DNA from: Acephala macrosclerotiorum
Lineage: Eukaryota > Ascomycota > Leotiomycetes > Helotiales > Mollisiaceae
DNA length: 64,000 bases
Reading direction: 5' to 3'
Assembly (NCBI GenBank): GCA_014904845.1
Contig: MU119260.1
Span: 1 to 64,000 of the forward strand
Below, piece by piece: positions 1-11,675 of this stretch (its first letter is position 1; every line of letters starts with the position of its first letter). The translations under genes were made by a program, and so were the position numbers. The notes under the pieces were generated by a model. That model had not been told where the DNA came from. It ran no database searches and saw nothing but the letters and a program-made list of their open reading frames with translations.

Positions 1-1142
1 GGTTGAGTAAAATGATGCAATTCGCTAATAAACTCGCTTAAATATTGCATTCTCTGAGTTTAACACTCCACTTCTCTATTAAGACGTTAAATGAAATACA
101 ATCTGAGGAAGCAATTTAATTAGAATTGTTCGAAATACTTAGGATTTTAACTCTTGTGTATTTTTAAAAGGTGGTTGTTGTAATGCGCAGCGTGGAATAA
201 GGCGAGTTCTGGTGTAAAAACAGCAAATCACGGGAACTTTATGCTACTTACTGTACGAGGGACGGATTGTTTACTATACGATTGGGATGGCGATCCGAAG
301 GAGACAGGACCAGATCAGAAACTTGTGGTTGCCAAGGATGCCATTGACGCGGGGTTGCATTAACATTCATGGTCAGCAGTGAGCTGTGGAGTCGGTGTTG
401 GCGAATGATTTAACGACGTCGTGAAACCGAGCCGCTGAGAGTTCTCAATCAGAGTCGCAAGAAAGGAGGAGTTCCCTAAAGTGGAAGCGGGGCGGGCCGT
501 AAGAGGGCTTAGTGACAATCCACCCCACCTTCCTTCTTTGGCTAGATACTGTTGATAGGGAACTTGTTTCTTTGACCCGCGCTACGCGAGATAAATATCT
601 CGGCATTCTTCAGTGACTGTTCAACCCCTGATTTCAGAGTGTTTTGTTGCATTTCGCAATTGCATGATGCCTGATCCTTCTCTACGAGTGGGCCCGACTC
701 TGGAAGTTTATTGGTACCTACTTTGTCGTCTTAGCCGTTATTTACTTGCGGTGCACGTGGTATACCATGCTAGGAAACTCGTGGTACGCGGTCGCGCAGC
801 TGCAATCGTGGGAGATGCGGCCGGTTCTCCAATCTGTCTCGAGTCTCAGGGAAAGCGAAGTCGAAACATTGCTGGAGAAGGACCGCGCCAACAGCGCCAG
901 CCCTCACAAGCGTTAGCTCTCGATAAATTGAAGGACCAGAGATGACTTACTACTAGCTTGGCTACCCCAGATGTATTGTGTATATTAACATACTGAGAAG
1001 ACAAGGCCGCTGCTCTGTGGACCAGGCCCTCAGCCATGACGACGCTCCCTAGCCGCCCCTGCATACTCCCATTTGTGTTAAATATAAAGACGCACTAAGA
1101 GAAGCGAGTGTGCCTCATCCCTCGAGTCTCACCAACTCAGCC
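1..1142. other. gene-poor left edge
   Basis: I see no gene here. Open frames are short, overlap on both strands and show no family motif. The stretch could be an intergenic region or a very old relic. Confidence 0.5.
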
Positions 1143-1283
1143 ATGGACATTACACAGTGGTATGCTGTGGCCATTGGAGGCCTCGTGGTTTTATTCCACG
1201 CTTCTCATCTGATCATGAAGATCTCTTGCTTCCTCAAAGCATTTGTTTTGCCCCCAAGCTCGTCTTTCCATGAGAGGCTTTAA
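1143..1283 (+). pseudogene. short membrane-anchor ORF, probable N-terminal fragment
   Basis: An ATG opens a 46-codon frame with one hydrophobic segment (AVAIGGLVVLFHAS) followed by KISCFLKAFVLPP, then a stop. A membrane anchor followed by a FVLP-like motif resembles the N terminus of fungal 3-ketoacyl-CoA reductases, but the Rossmann domain that should follow is absent. It is best read as a truncated relic. The assignment is weak and could be chance. Confidence 0.25.
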
Positions 1284-1532
1284 CCGATACATAGGATTTT
1301 CGACAATGCGGTTTGACGTGATGTTGGTTGTATTGTCCCTAGTGGGAAATGCCATCCGCATTACCGTTGGGGTGAAAGATATCGCAAGCATAGTAGAATG
1401 TTCTGCCTTGCTATGCACAACCAACTTAATGCCATTGGCTTTGGGAAAACGTATGAACCCCATGGCCAGCATTTCCAGGGTGCGGCTGAGCGCCTCTGCT
1501 AGGTTGTCAGCCATAACGGACCAGGGTGTGGA

Positions 1533-1772
1533 TTGATCGAATGGCTCTCTAGCAACGAAGACCAATTGTACTGGATCAGCGGCAAGGCTGGATTCGGCAA
1601 GTCAACTCTGATGAAAATGCTTTGCGACAGCGCTGAAGTTCGAAGAGAACTAGAGCTTTGGGCAGGTGGCAAAACGCTTATAGTAGCCAGCTACTTCTTC
1701 CATGATCGAGGTACTTTAATGCAAAAGACACAGAAGGGGATGTCTCTACAATCTAAAGTGAGACATTTTTAA
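1533..1772 (+). pseudogene. NACHT (NLR/STAND) ATPase fragment
   Basis: The frame encodes IEWLSSNEDQLYWISGKAG followed by FGKSTLMKML. That is the standard start of a fungal NACHT domain: a WL..N...YWISGKAGSGKST P-loop with the Walker A lysine and serine retained. Only about 75 residues remain, ending in a stop at 1770-1772. There is no initiating ATG, no Walker B and no repeat domain. Fungal NLR-like proteins act in non-self recognition and programmed cell death. This copy cannot encode one and is a relic. The preceding 300 bp are open on both strands without recognisable homology. Confidence 0.6.
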
Positions 1773-3351
1773 CACTTAGTCCTTTATTTAATAGGTATGA
1801 ACTCGAAAATTCTGATATTAAAAGCCCCCAAGTATTTAAAAGGCGACGACAGAAAATGAGGAGCAATTACCCAGTGGTGAGACTTATAAAGTTTTTACAA
1901 AACTAGCAAAGTCCGTCTAAACAAAGTTCCGACAGGTTGGATAGCTAAGATTAGTTGCGAATCCCCAAAAATCTTCCTTGGCATGAGTTAGACCAACGCA
2001 TGAGTGGTGCCTTATTCAGATATGATTATACTCTCAATAAAGGGTATCTCTAGAGGTTTTCAACAACAAGGCACTAACCTTGAAACCATAGTCCCGGATA
2101 GGGAGAAATTCATACATATTTTGGGTATAAATCAAGGGTTCGTTAGATTCAGTCACAGAAAAAGCCAGAAGAATCTCTGTTTTTGCACAAGCAGGACGTT
2201 TAGGCTCTGATGGTAGCCCTGCAATTAGGTAGCGAGAAATTCTGTACGCAACCGCGTCCGAATCGTGGTTTAAAGTGATAATGCTCTCGCTTTACTTCGT
2301 TGAACGCCCCGTCTTGGCGGCTAAGCTTTCTACTCTGTCTCACTATTCTTACCTGTGATGTTCGCCTGTCGTGGCTTCTGGAGAAATGTCAGCAACCTCG
2401 AATCTAGTGACTTGAGGTCGTGGAGGAGTTCGCCGGTATGGCAATTGTCTGCGAACTGCAGGTACATCGATGTGAATCCAGGCAGGCGCGGCTGTGCGAG
2501 GTCGGCCTAGATCGAAACAGTCATGCCCAACTTTGCATTCTTGTCGACCTCGAAGGAGTAGTGGCCGGAGAGAAACCACATAAAATCCACGATCTTGAAT
2601 TATAACTCACCCAATAATGCCAATAAATCAGCCTTGCTCACCTTTCCAAAACCAAACCAGATTCTCCCCATGTTAGGATCGAGGTGTGACAACCATCTGT
2701 TGCTTGCAGCTGTTGCGTGCCTGACTAGTATTCCTCCTGCAGGAGGGTGGTCTGCAAGTAGACCTGCTGAAACTCAAACAATCGGAGCTTTGACAAATGT
2801 CTCTTTGCGTCATGCATATCGCCAGGGTAGGACCAATCGTGCGCAGATGTTTCACGAAAATGTCACTAAGAACGGGCCGGTCCATTGGTGTCGACCTGGG
2901 TTCAGCTGTTGCGCTACCCCTCGAATACCCCACCAACCTACAAGGCTGTGTGGGAACACGAGGACCTGTTTGCTATACAGGATCCAAATATTGGGAAAAG
3001 AAAATCCTTGCAGAAAAATCCTTTCTAGGCCATTTTGAAGTCACTCGTCCACATTTCGTGAGGAATGGTTAACGTTTGAGCAAGGCTTCTTTCGCTTTTG
3101 GAAGAATATCCTTGTTTTTACGATGCGGGGAACTTTGAATATGCAGCCACCCAATATTTCAGGCCCCCCCCAGTAGGCACCTAAGCAGTGAGAATCACAC
3201 AAGCTATGTGGACGAGTAGCTAGCTAAGAGCCACGAGAGCAAGAATCGAAGTGGTCTGTAGGATAAGAAGAACAATCCACGACTAGGAGTTTGTTTCAAA
3301 CCCATGCCCCTTTACCCCATCAAACCCATTCCCCAATTACCATCTGCCGCG
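1773..3351. other. no gene recognised
   Basis: Several 60-150 codon frames overlap on both strands around 2400-3070, but none has a domain, signal peptide or plausible intron structure. The last 200 bp before 3352 serve as the upstream region of the carboxylesterase. Confidence 0.45.
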
Positions 3352-5368
3352 ATGCTCAAAGTCATTGTAATTTGGCTATTGTTTGCAGGACTTAGCTTGG
3401 GAGCCACGCAAGTCGACCTAGGATACTCCATCTACCAAGGAGTTGCAAATTCCACAACTAATCTAACCACATATTTCGGGTAAATACATGGAAACCAAAT
3501 CTCTGTATCCATTTGTTTCTAACTCTGTTCTAGAATCCGCTACGCAGCCCCACCAATTGGCGACCTGCGATGGCAGGCACCTCAACCTCCGGTCGTGAAC
3601 CGCAGCACCGTCATAAGTGCCAGCGCCTACGGGCCAATCTGTCCCAACAGCCCGTTGAGCCTTGGACCGCTCGGCTCTGTGGGGGAGATTTTCTCGGTTG
3701 AGGATTGTTTGTTCCTTAATGTGTATGCGCCTTCTAATGCAGAGAATTTGCCAGTTCTGGTTTATATTCACGGCGGTGGATATGGCGCGGGAAATGGACG
3801 ACAAGACCTCAGTTCGATTATCAATACCAATGGGAACGGGTTCATTGGCGTTGCTATACAATATAGGGTGAGATTTTAGCTCCTTGCTTGGTTGGGATAA
3901 AAATTGCTGACGAGGTGTGAAGTTGGGTGCTTTTGGATTTCTGTCATCTGCTGAAATAGAGAAGAAGGGGGTGCTTAATGCGGGGATTCTTGATCAGCAT
4001 TTTGCTTTGCTATGGGTACAGAAATACATTTCTCGCTTTGGGGGAGATCCAAGTCGTGTCACCATCTCGGGGGACTCAGCTGGAGGTGGCTCTGTGATGT
4101 TACATGACATTGCTTATGGTGGTACTCTCGGTACCTCATTGTTTATCAATGTAAGTTTCCTCGAAGTTTTTCTCCCCTAACAAGTACATAAGAATTGTAA
4201 ATTGACAAGTCGTAGTCTATCAGTGCTTCTCCATATGCTGCCCCACAATACGGATATTCTGATCCCGTACCAACGGGATATTACAACCAGTTTGCAGCCG
4301 CCGCTGGCTGCCCTACCGGTCTCTCGGATTCCACGTTCGAATGCTTAGTAGCACAAAACAGCACTATACTCCAGCAAGCATCATTCAATGTAACTGGTTC
4401 GGCGCCTTACGGATCCTGGGGCATCGCCCCTGTGACGGACGGAACTTATATTCAGCAGCGGCCTACTCAAGCTTTGCTGCAAAAGAAGGTCAACGGCTTG
4501 AGACAGCTATCTGGGGTTAGTCACACTGTCTTCGTTTTAAGGAAAGGTGAAACTGACAGCACTGTATCAAGAATAATGCAAATGAAGGAAACCTCTTTGT
4601 GATCCCCGGTATCGACACAGAGAGTGATTTGGCAGCATGGGTAAATCAGACATTTCCCTCACTGACAAGTACCGAGCAATCGACGCTGCTGGATTACTAT
4701 TCTTTCATTGAGTCTCCACAAGAAGCAGCCTATGTAAGTCTAATATCCCTGATCGAAAGTAAACAGAGTACGTGCGCTGACTTCAAACTTAGGAAATTTT
4801 CGGCGATTCCAAGTTACTGTGCCCCAGCTATTGGTTGGCAGAAGCATATTCAGCAAAAGGCGTATTGACAAGTTATAAATATCAGTATTCTGTCCCCCTC
4901 GCCTTGCACAGCACCGATATCGGCGCTTACTTTGGCCCTCCAACCCCAAATCAAGGGCCTGACTTTGTAAAGGCTTTCCAGAGTAAGCGAGTCTTTGCTT
5001 TTCGATCTCCTAAAGGATGATTACTCACTGGCATTTATTTAGGTATCTGGGGTAACTTCGTCACCGCCAACAATCCTTCGATTAGCAATACCATCGCAAA
5101 TGGTGCCTCTTCACCATCCCCTACTTCGCCAAATCCGGCAAGTAATTGGCCACCATATTCCAGAGCTGTTCCAGACATGATCAATCTCAACGAGACGGGT
5201 GGCACGCTGGCGAATGTCACGCTGGAGTTTGGTGGGCCGCCTGTGCTGGAATATATAGAGCCGGGGTTGAGGAACAATATTACGTTGCTGAATGCGTATA
5301 CTTTTGAAAATAATAGGGGTGCTAGGTGTGACTATTGGAGAGATATTTCTGCTGACATTCCTGAATAA
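3352..5368 (+). CDS. secreted type-B carboxylesterase/lipase
   Basis: Seven exons (3352-3479, 3534-3867, 3923-4150, 4216-4515, 4572-4733, 4793-4982, 5043-5368) join in phase to give 555 residues, normal for fungal type-B carboxylesterases of the alpha/beta hydrolase fold. A signal peptide (MLKVIVIWLLFAGLSLGA) predicts secretion. Visible landmarks are FGIRYAAPP, the EDCLFLNVYAP signature, the oxyanion loop YIHGGGY and the nucleophile elbow GDSAGGGS (serine near residue 200). The expected SGNNANEG is also present. Several N-x-S/T sites fit a glycoprotein. The family hydrolyses carboxylic esters such as lipids, feruloyl-type or mycotoxin esters; the exact substrate cannot be read here. The gene stands alone between degraded regions and appears intact. 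Confidence 0.92.
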
Positions 5369-6200
5369 AGGCCCTTATTCGAGACGCTCGGGAAGGAGAC
5401 AGAGTTTGGTGCGAGGAAGCTAGGCTTGAGTCCTTGTAACTTCGAATCACTCTTTAAATCTCAATCTTGGCACGGGAAAGGCAAACTTTGGGCACCCTTT
5501 CGAAGCTAGGGTTAAACGGCAATGCAGCATTTTCCTTTTCGTCCCAATGGAGACTAAGGTTAGCACATCATTTCTCTCCCAAAAAGTCTCCCACACGTGA
5601 TCTTCCAAAATCACATGCTACCTCTCTCCTCGCCACTTCACACTTCAGACGAAGATTTCAATTGCCCAATAAGATCTTGAGAGACGCGAGACGATGATCC
5701 ATGGTCAGGGGTGTGGCTGGATAAGTATTATCACAAAGTACTGTATCTCCAGTTGTTCACGAGCAGATGCACTCCGCAGTTACCATCAACACCACTCTGT
5801 TCGCAGACTATTTTGGACAGCTTGGCGAAAACGGTACAAAGCAACCATGTCCTTCAATCCAAATACTGGGCAGGATGTACCCGGCGAAAGAATTCTACCT
5901 TGAGGATTGGGAAACGAACAATCAGTCTTTCTACACTCATTCGATTTTCAATTACAAGTGCGAGGAACAAAGCCCGGAGAATGGGCGATTACGGACCTTC
6001 AGAGCATCCCTCCCAAACTGAGTATGGCCATGTCTTTGTGACTTCCTAAATGAAACCCGAATAAAGGGTACTAACAACTCATTTGCTGTCAGGTCGAAGA
6101 GCGTAAGATGAGATATAACCAGAGCTTCTCAAAAACCAAGAGTGCTGATGCTACATGGTATGTGCCTCTGTTAATATTGAGAAGCTTCACAATAGTCAGC
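5369..6200. other. degenerate intergenic stretch
   Basis: Short frames at 5467-5697 and 5767-6021 have biased composition but no recognisable domain. They may be remains of the gene whose 3' half follows at 6216. I cannot support an intact gene. Confidence 0.4.
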
Positions 6201-6215
6201 TCACTGCTTTACACT

Positions 6216-6985
6216 CATAGGAAACGCAGAATCAGGAGCATCATTTGAAAGCAAGACTCGATTCATGAAGAATCTCCAGAACGCTTGTCCATCTTTTCCT
6301 AGTAGAGTTGAGTTGTTTTATCTCACTACACCACATCGCATCCAGCCCGCAAGTTCAATTACTTTAGCTGGCAAGAGGGTTACACTAGAAGAAAAAAACT
6401 TCGACGCCTGGACTTAGGGGTTTAGAGATTACATAACAAAAATGATAGAAAGTTATAAACAATCGATTCGTTATATGCGCGAAATAATCTGGACGGCAAG
6501 CCCCTTCATAAGAATTGTTGGATTCTCTACTAGTGCGGCTACAGCTCATACACTAGTATCTCTTGCAAATTGTCGAGCATCCCCCGAGCCTATGCAAAAC
6601 TTCGAGATCGATTCAAATGTGTGTTCTTTCTATATCTCAACTCCAGCATGAATCCAAAAGCGTACCAACGATGGCAAGACTAACGTAGCATACAGCTACT
6701 TCCACCGCCATTTCATTTTGATATTTGCTGTAGCGGCTTCAAATTGCCTCACCCTCAGTACAAATCTCTCTACTATCCGGGAATTCAAACACCTGTTTTG
6801 CATTTTGTCGGAGATCTTGATCCGATCATACCCGAGGACCACACGCTGAAGCTTGCCTCTCGGTGCTCCCACCGGAGTAATGCCACGCTTCGGTTCATCT
6901 CCCCCATGTGTAAACAAATCCTCGATACTGCGGGATACTTCTTCGCGAGTTGGTATCTTGGGAAGCCTTTCGCAGAAGGATAAAT
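6216..6985 (+). pseudogene. FSH-type serine hydrolase, decayed
   Basis: Pieces of an FSH1/ovarian-tumour-suppressor-like alpha/beta hydrolase lie in order. First come residues around MKNLQNACPSFPSRVELFYL; then FDAWT, a TAG stop where Trp is usual, GFRDY, and YKQSIRYMREI. The elbow follows as GFSTSAATAHTLVSLA, then a C-terminal block with HPQYKSLYYPGIQTPVLHF and VGDLDPIIPEDHTLKLASRC. In the family the elbow is GFSxG, here GFSTS, so the glycine is replaced. The aspartate in GDLDP is kept. Frames change between the elbow and the C-terminal block, and an in-frame TAG sits at about 6415. The gene therefore cannot encode a full enzyme. Confidence 0.7.
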
Positions 6986-7392
6986 AATGCGTTGGCCATG
7001 ACTACGGGAATCACTTTATCTTCGCCCCGCAAAACCGACACTTCGCACTTTACCCACACCTTTCTCGGGTCGCTGACGGTGAGTGGAAACTTTGGCGATG
7101 AAGACTTCTCTTGCCGCCCCCCAACCCAAGCATACTAATTCTGTTGCAGATCTTCATCATGCCAAGAATTTCAGCAAAATTGATTGCTTACTGGTCCTTA
7201 TTTGTTTGGACATTGTATTGATTTTCTGCACGTTGGAGTCCTCGGAGACTCGAAAGTCTGTGGTCGACTAATTGTAACGCCCAAGAGAATGTTCAAACAC
7301 AATCAGCAGGAGCAGAGAACCAACTCGACACAGACAATATTAGATAAAGACAGCGGCATACTGGCTTAATCAAAAAGGCAAGACAAATACCC
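6986..7392. other. no gene recognised
   Basis: Only overlapping frames of about 60 codons occur, with no domain. The stretch leads into the spaced repeats that begin near 7393. Confidence 0.4.
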
Positions 7393-7900
7393 TCGTTGCA
7401 CATCTCAATCCAACTGTCCACTTACTCTACACTTGACCTCTCCCCGATGTCCAAGCTTAGGAAGCCGTCCAGTCCCGACAAGGCGAAAGGTCTGACGATA
7501 CAAACGTTCCGATCAGCAACAAGGATAGAATTGAAAATTGTTGCACATCGCAAATCAAACTGTCCACCTAAAGACTCTGTAAACATCCACTTCGCTCGCG
7601 ATACTATAGCAGACCGACATTAACGACGACGATATAGGTATCAACGTACCCTTGACATCAAGGCCACCAAAGCAACGAGATCGGGACGAAGTGTTGCACA
7701 TCGCACTCGTAACTGTCCACTCAGAGTCTCCTCCTTTCCAATTGGTGTACGACTTCTCTCGTATTTTTGAGACTGTCCCGTCCCGACAAGGTAGTCTACT
7801 CCCGTTAAGGCGAAAGGTCGGCTGGTACGAAGTACCAAAGTCGCTCCCGAATACCAACAGAAACGGACAATTGTTGCAAGTCGCAAATAGAACTGTCCAC
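7393..7900 (+). repeat. four spaced degenerate copies of a ~29-bp unit
   Basis: A unit resembling TTGTTGCACATCGCAAAT followed by CAAACTGTCCAC occurs at about 7393-7421, 7538-7566, 7691-7720 and 7871-7900, spaced roughly 145-180 bp. A second shared segment, GTCCCGACAAGG with GGCGAAAGGTC, occurs at about 7472-7493 and 7778-7818. The block is therefore a diverged tandem array of about 150-bp units. Copies 3 and 4 share a reading frame giving ..LxxAxxTVHxxxP, so a decayed repetitive coding region is possible. No known family was recognised. Confidence 0.6.
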
Positions 7901-8310
7901 CCGAACTGCCCTTACTTTCCACCTATTTTCCACTTAGTGTTACAAATAGGGCATTCAATTAATAGACGTTGTACGAGATTTCTCGTTACCGACGTGGTAA
8001 TTGGTTAAGAGGGCGGATGTGGGGCAAGTGCGAGGTGTGGGAGCTTTGGTGGTGGAGAGCGCGGGGAGGTCTGAGCTTTTCTGGATTGACCGTTTATAGT
8101 GACTACTCGTACGAGTACCATTGTGAGAAGAAGGAAATGGTTTGTGAGGAGTGGACAATGGATATGAGGCGGAGGTTTGTGCGCTGGCGCCTTGACGAGG
8201 TGGCGCGGAAGGAATGAGGACAAAATCTGTAACAAAATGAAGAAAGGAGGTGGACAAATGTGTAGACAATGATGTGGTGCTGGAATTATGAATTTTTTTG
8301 GTTTTGGAAT

Positions 8311-9748
8311 TCAAGCACCTATTAATGCTCTGCCATAATCGCCTCTGTTAGGTAGACGATTGGTGGTGTGAATGTGGCATCTCGCAGGAGTTGTGTTCGT
8401 CAAGAAAACTGTTTCTGTTAGCCATCATCTCAATTCAAAAAAGTCGTTCACTTACTGCCACAATGGAAGTCCAATTCCATGAATCCTACCGGACTGTGGA
8501 TACGATAATAGTATGGATCTTCGTCTCCAAACTCCCCAATCCAAGCGAAATAAGTTTCTGGCAGGTATCTCTTGAACAGAGCTAATCTGTGCTTGAGGAC
8601 TGCGTCTGGGTAGTATTCGTTGAAGGCGAGGAAGAGGTTGATGATCGACTTTTGACCCTCTGGCGGGAATTCAGAGACTGGGCAGCCCTCTATTACAACT
8701 GTTAGCAGCCTTCAGTCTCTCAGAAAATAAGGTAGATTTACCAAAAGGCACAATCCTATTATCTTGCCTCGCACCAGCAAGATGTCTCTCATCAAACGGA
8801 TTCCACCTATCGGCCGGCAAACTCTTCCCATCCATCCCCTTACTCAACGTAGCTTTCTCCTGCAGATCCCTTGGCAGTCCCTGCATTAACTTCAAACTCT
8901 CCAACTCCTCCGTCCTAAACAGTCTCAATCCAGCATGTGGTCCCTCGTCAATCCTATCCGGCTCTGCGCCCATGAACGTTGGTCCAATTACCATTCTCTT
9001 CCCAAGAAAAACGACGTTGAGACATAAGTGATGGCCGAAGAATGTGTAGCCCCAGGGAGAAGTGAGGGATGGTGTCCCGAACAGGCGGAAGTTGTACGAG
9101 TGTTCGTTTAGGACTTTTTTACCGTTTACGAGGTGGCCTAGGAAGTCGTTTGTGAGGCAGCAGCCGAGAATCTTTTCGTAGCCTTGTTTCGATGAGGAGG
9201 CTTTGAGGACGGAGTGGATGGCGGTTTGGATTTCGGGGGAGCATTCGTCGAGACGGAGTCCGCCCGTGAGAGTGTCAGTATCCCGTCTGCAGACGGAATT
9301 GAGAGTAGGTAGAAATACCTGGATTCATGTAGAGCTCAGGATTCGACCATAACCTAAACTCATCATCCGTCACATCCCCACAATGCACAACATTCTTCTG
9401 CTCCTCACTCAATGTCTTCATCAACGCCTCCGTCTTCGCAATTACCTCCTCGGTAGGCGCTCCCTCATCTTCCGCATATTCATACAATCCCTCTCTGACA
9501 TTTCCGTCCGAAGTGAAGCCCTTGTATGGCTGTTCTAGATTCTTCTTCTCCAAACGATTGATCAACCAAGCTGGAGCTTCAATCTGCCTTCGCGACTCGC
9601 ACCAACTCAATGCATCGTGATCTGCAATTCCAGCAATTCGAGGATGTGTCGCAGATGGAATAATATCGCGAAATGGGACGGCAGCGTCTGATCGAGGCTT
9701 TGTGGGGTCGTCCGATTGGAGGTATCCGGAATTGACTGGGGCTGCCAT
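8311..9748 (-). CDS. DUF3500 family protein
   Basis: Four exons on the minus strand (9748-9319, 9263-8742, 8689-8456, 8414-8311) give 429 residues. The DUF3500 signature is clear: FRLWSNPELYMNPG then GLRLDECSPEIQ, GCCLTNDFLGHLV, the block WGYTFFGHHLCLNVVFLGKR, PTFMGAEPD, EGPHAGLRLF, DPYYYRIHSP and the C-terminal LTNTTPARCHIHTTNRLPNR ahead of GDYG. The biochemical role of DUF3500 is unknown. No signal peptide is seen, so it is probably cytosolic. Introns 2 and 3 are canonical with GCTAAC branch points. Intron 1 (9318-9264, 55 nt) has a good GT donor and an ACTGAC branch point, but the only in-frame 3' junction ends in GG rather than AG. The gene is divergent from the FAH-family gene. Confidence 0.88.
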
Positions 9749-10159
9749 CTTTGCTATTCCGTTAGCAGATCCTCAATTGCAGAATCACATTGCAAGCAGG
9801 AAGGTACGGGGCAAGAAGAGCATTTGTGTATTGATTCTAGAATACATTGTGGTGTGAGAGTGGATGCGTGGAGAGGTGTGGACGTTGAAATGCGGATGTT
9901 GTGTTCGGGATGGATTCCAGCGAGGAATTGGGGGACTGAATGTGGGGAATATGGTCACGTGCAACGCGGGGTCCACAATGTGCCCCGCCGGGAGAGCCTT
10001 TGTCCACCTTCCAGTGGTGGAGCCGTGATGTTCTGCCGCAGCTTGGTAATGGTGGGGCAAGTTGGTGTGGGAGTTGAGTTTGAGTCGACGTTGTCCTTGG
10101 CCTTGTTCATAATCTCATACGATTCCCCTGAATCCTGACCGGATATTTGCAGCTTCATC
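9749..10159. promoter_or_regulatory. shared upstream region of DUF3500 and FAH genes
   Basis: The 411 bp between two divergent start codons is a likely bidirectional promoter. It contains a CACGTG core within GGTCACGTGCAACG near 9955 and CCACAATGTG, but no motif I can tie to a named regulator. Open frames here are shadows. Confidence 0.5.
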
Positions 10160-11196
10160 ATGTCGATTCCTTCATTCAGTCGTGAGTATCAGCACCATTT
10201 TCGTGGGGGATTGTGGGGACTTACGATTTGATCTAGGCTTGGTGAGATTCATCTCAAAGTCAGGGAGTGAGACGTATATCGGCCAACCCACAGACAAGGA
10301 GGTTGATGTTGGAGCGGCAATTCGAGCTGGGAAAGATGTTGAGGTCGATGTATACAGTGGCTCATCAGTTCTGAGTCCTGGGACCTCAACTGGCAAGACC
10401 CACGTGATTGGGAAGTTGCTTTCTCCTTTGGCCGAATCAGAAGTGGGGACAATCAGATGTATTGGACTGAACGTAAGTCGGTACTTCCGAGTCCTTTGAA
10501 ATTTCATGCTGAAAATCTAAGTACGTGCAACATGCACGTGAAGCCAAAATGGAAATTCCAAAGATTCCGGTGGTCTTCATGAAGCCATCAACCAGTCTGG
10601 CAGATCCCTATCCAGCACCAACTGTTATCCCCAAGTTTACTCTTAAGGATGATAGCTGTGACTATGAATCCGAGCTCGTCATTGTAATCGGGAAAAAATG
10701 CAAAGACATCTCCGAAGCTCAAGCACTGGACTACGTTCTTGGCTACACAGCTTCCAACGACGTGAGCAGCCGAAAAGAGCAATTCGCTCAAAGTCAATGG
10801 AGTTATAGCAAAGGTTTCGATGGCGCTTGCCCGATCGGTCCTGTCCTTGTATCGAAAGAGTTGGTTCCAGATCCAGCAAAATTGAAATTGAGGGGTTTGA
10901 AGAATGGAAAGGTCATGCAGGATTGTGGTCTTGAGTGAGTTTTTCGATTCTTTAAATTCGATTGAAGACGGGCTGACTAATTTGGCAGTGACCTAATATT
11001 TTCCGTACCAAGGATCGTATCTTTCCTTTCTCAAGGAACAACTCTGAATCCAGGTACCATTATTTTGACGGGAACACCAGCAGGAGTTGGATTCAGCTTT
11101 GATCCAAAGGAGTACTTGAGAGAGGGAGATGAGTTTGCTGTGGAGATTTTGCCTCATATCGGGACACTGGTCACCAAGTTTGAGGCGGAAAAATAG
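10160..11196 (+). CDS. fumarylacetoacetate hydrolase-family protein
   Basis: Four exons (10160-10181, 10237-10472, 10522-10934, 10989-11196) join in phase to 292 residues, the usual length for short fungal FAH-fold enzymes. The N terminus [17 protein letters not shown] is the small leader domain. The catalytic FAH fold follows: [34 protein letters not shown], the metal-site segment [45 protein letters not shown], and [22 protein letters not shown]. The family acts on 2-oxo or acylpyruvate substrates with a divalent metal. Substrate is unresolved: oxaloacetate decarboxylase, acylpyruvase or a meta-cleavage hydrolase are possible. All splice sites are canonical and the 22-nt first exon fixes the start. 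Confidence 0.93.
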
Positions 11197-11321
11197 ATTG
11201 TAGCATAGAGTGTGGGCAATATAAATACTTGAATGAACTTGTTTATCTCGAAAATAAGATTCAGGGAATAGTGCTTGAAATTTGAAGAAGTTTCAAAGGC
11301 AGGAGGAACTCATGTGTGTAA

Positions 11322-11604
11322 CGAGCCTGGGATCAAAAGTCTGTGCTTTTCAGGGCTTTTCAGGGCTTTTCGCTAACAAATGAACGCTGAAACTGAATAT
11401 CGACTTTTGAATCAAAATATAAATATACTTAATTAATTTGTAAAAAGATACTTTAGCTTTTGTCAAATAATAAACTATAGTCTTAAAAGATTTTAATTTG
11501 TAGTTGTTTTATACTTTTTAAGTAACGGCATAGACTTTGAAGTTCTTCGCGAAAAAGTAGCCTGAAAACAGCCTGAAAAGCACAGACTTATGATCCCAGG
11601 CTCG
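11322..11604. mobile_element. PIF/Harbinger-like MITE, copy 1
   Basis: A 283-bp non-coding, AT-rich element has terminal inverted repeats of about 34 bp beginning CGAGCCTGGGATCA and continuing through AGTCTGTGCTTTTCAGG. It is flanked by a direct TAA on both sides (11319-11321 and 11605-11607), the 3-bp TWA target duplication typical of PIF/Harbinger transposons. A homologous copy in the opposite orientation lies at 27986-28258. No transposase is encoded, so it is non-autonomous. Confidence 0.85.
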
Positions 11605-11675
11605 TAAAGTCTTGGCGCTCCACCCTGCTCACTGAAATCGCGTCGCTCTAAACGCGTCAACATCCATTGAAAATA

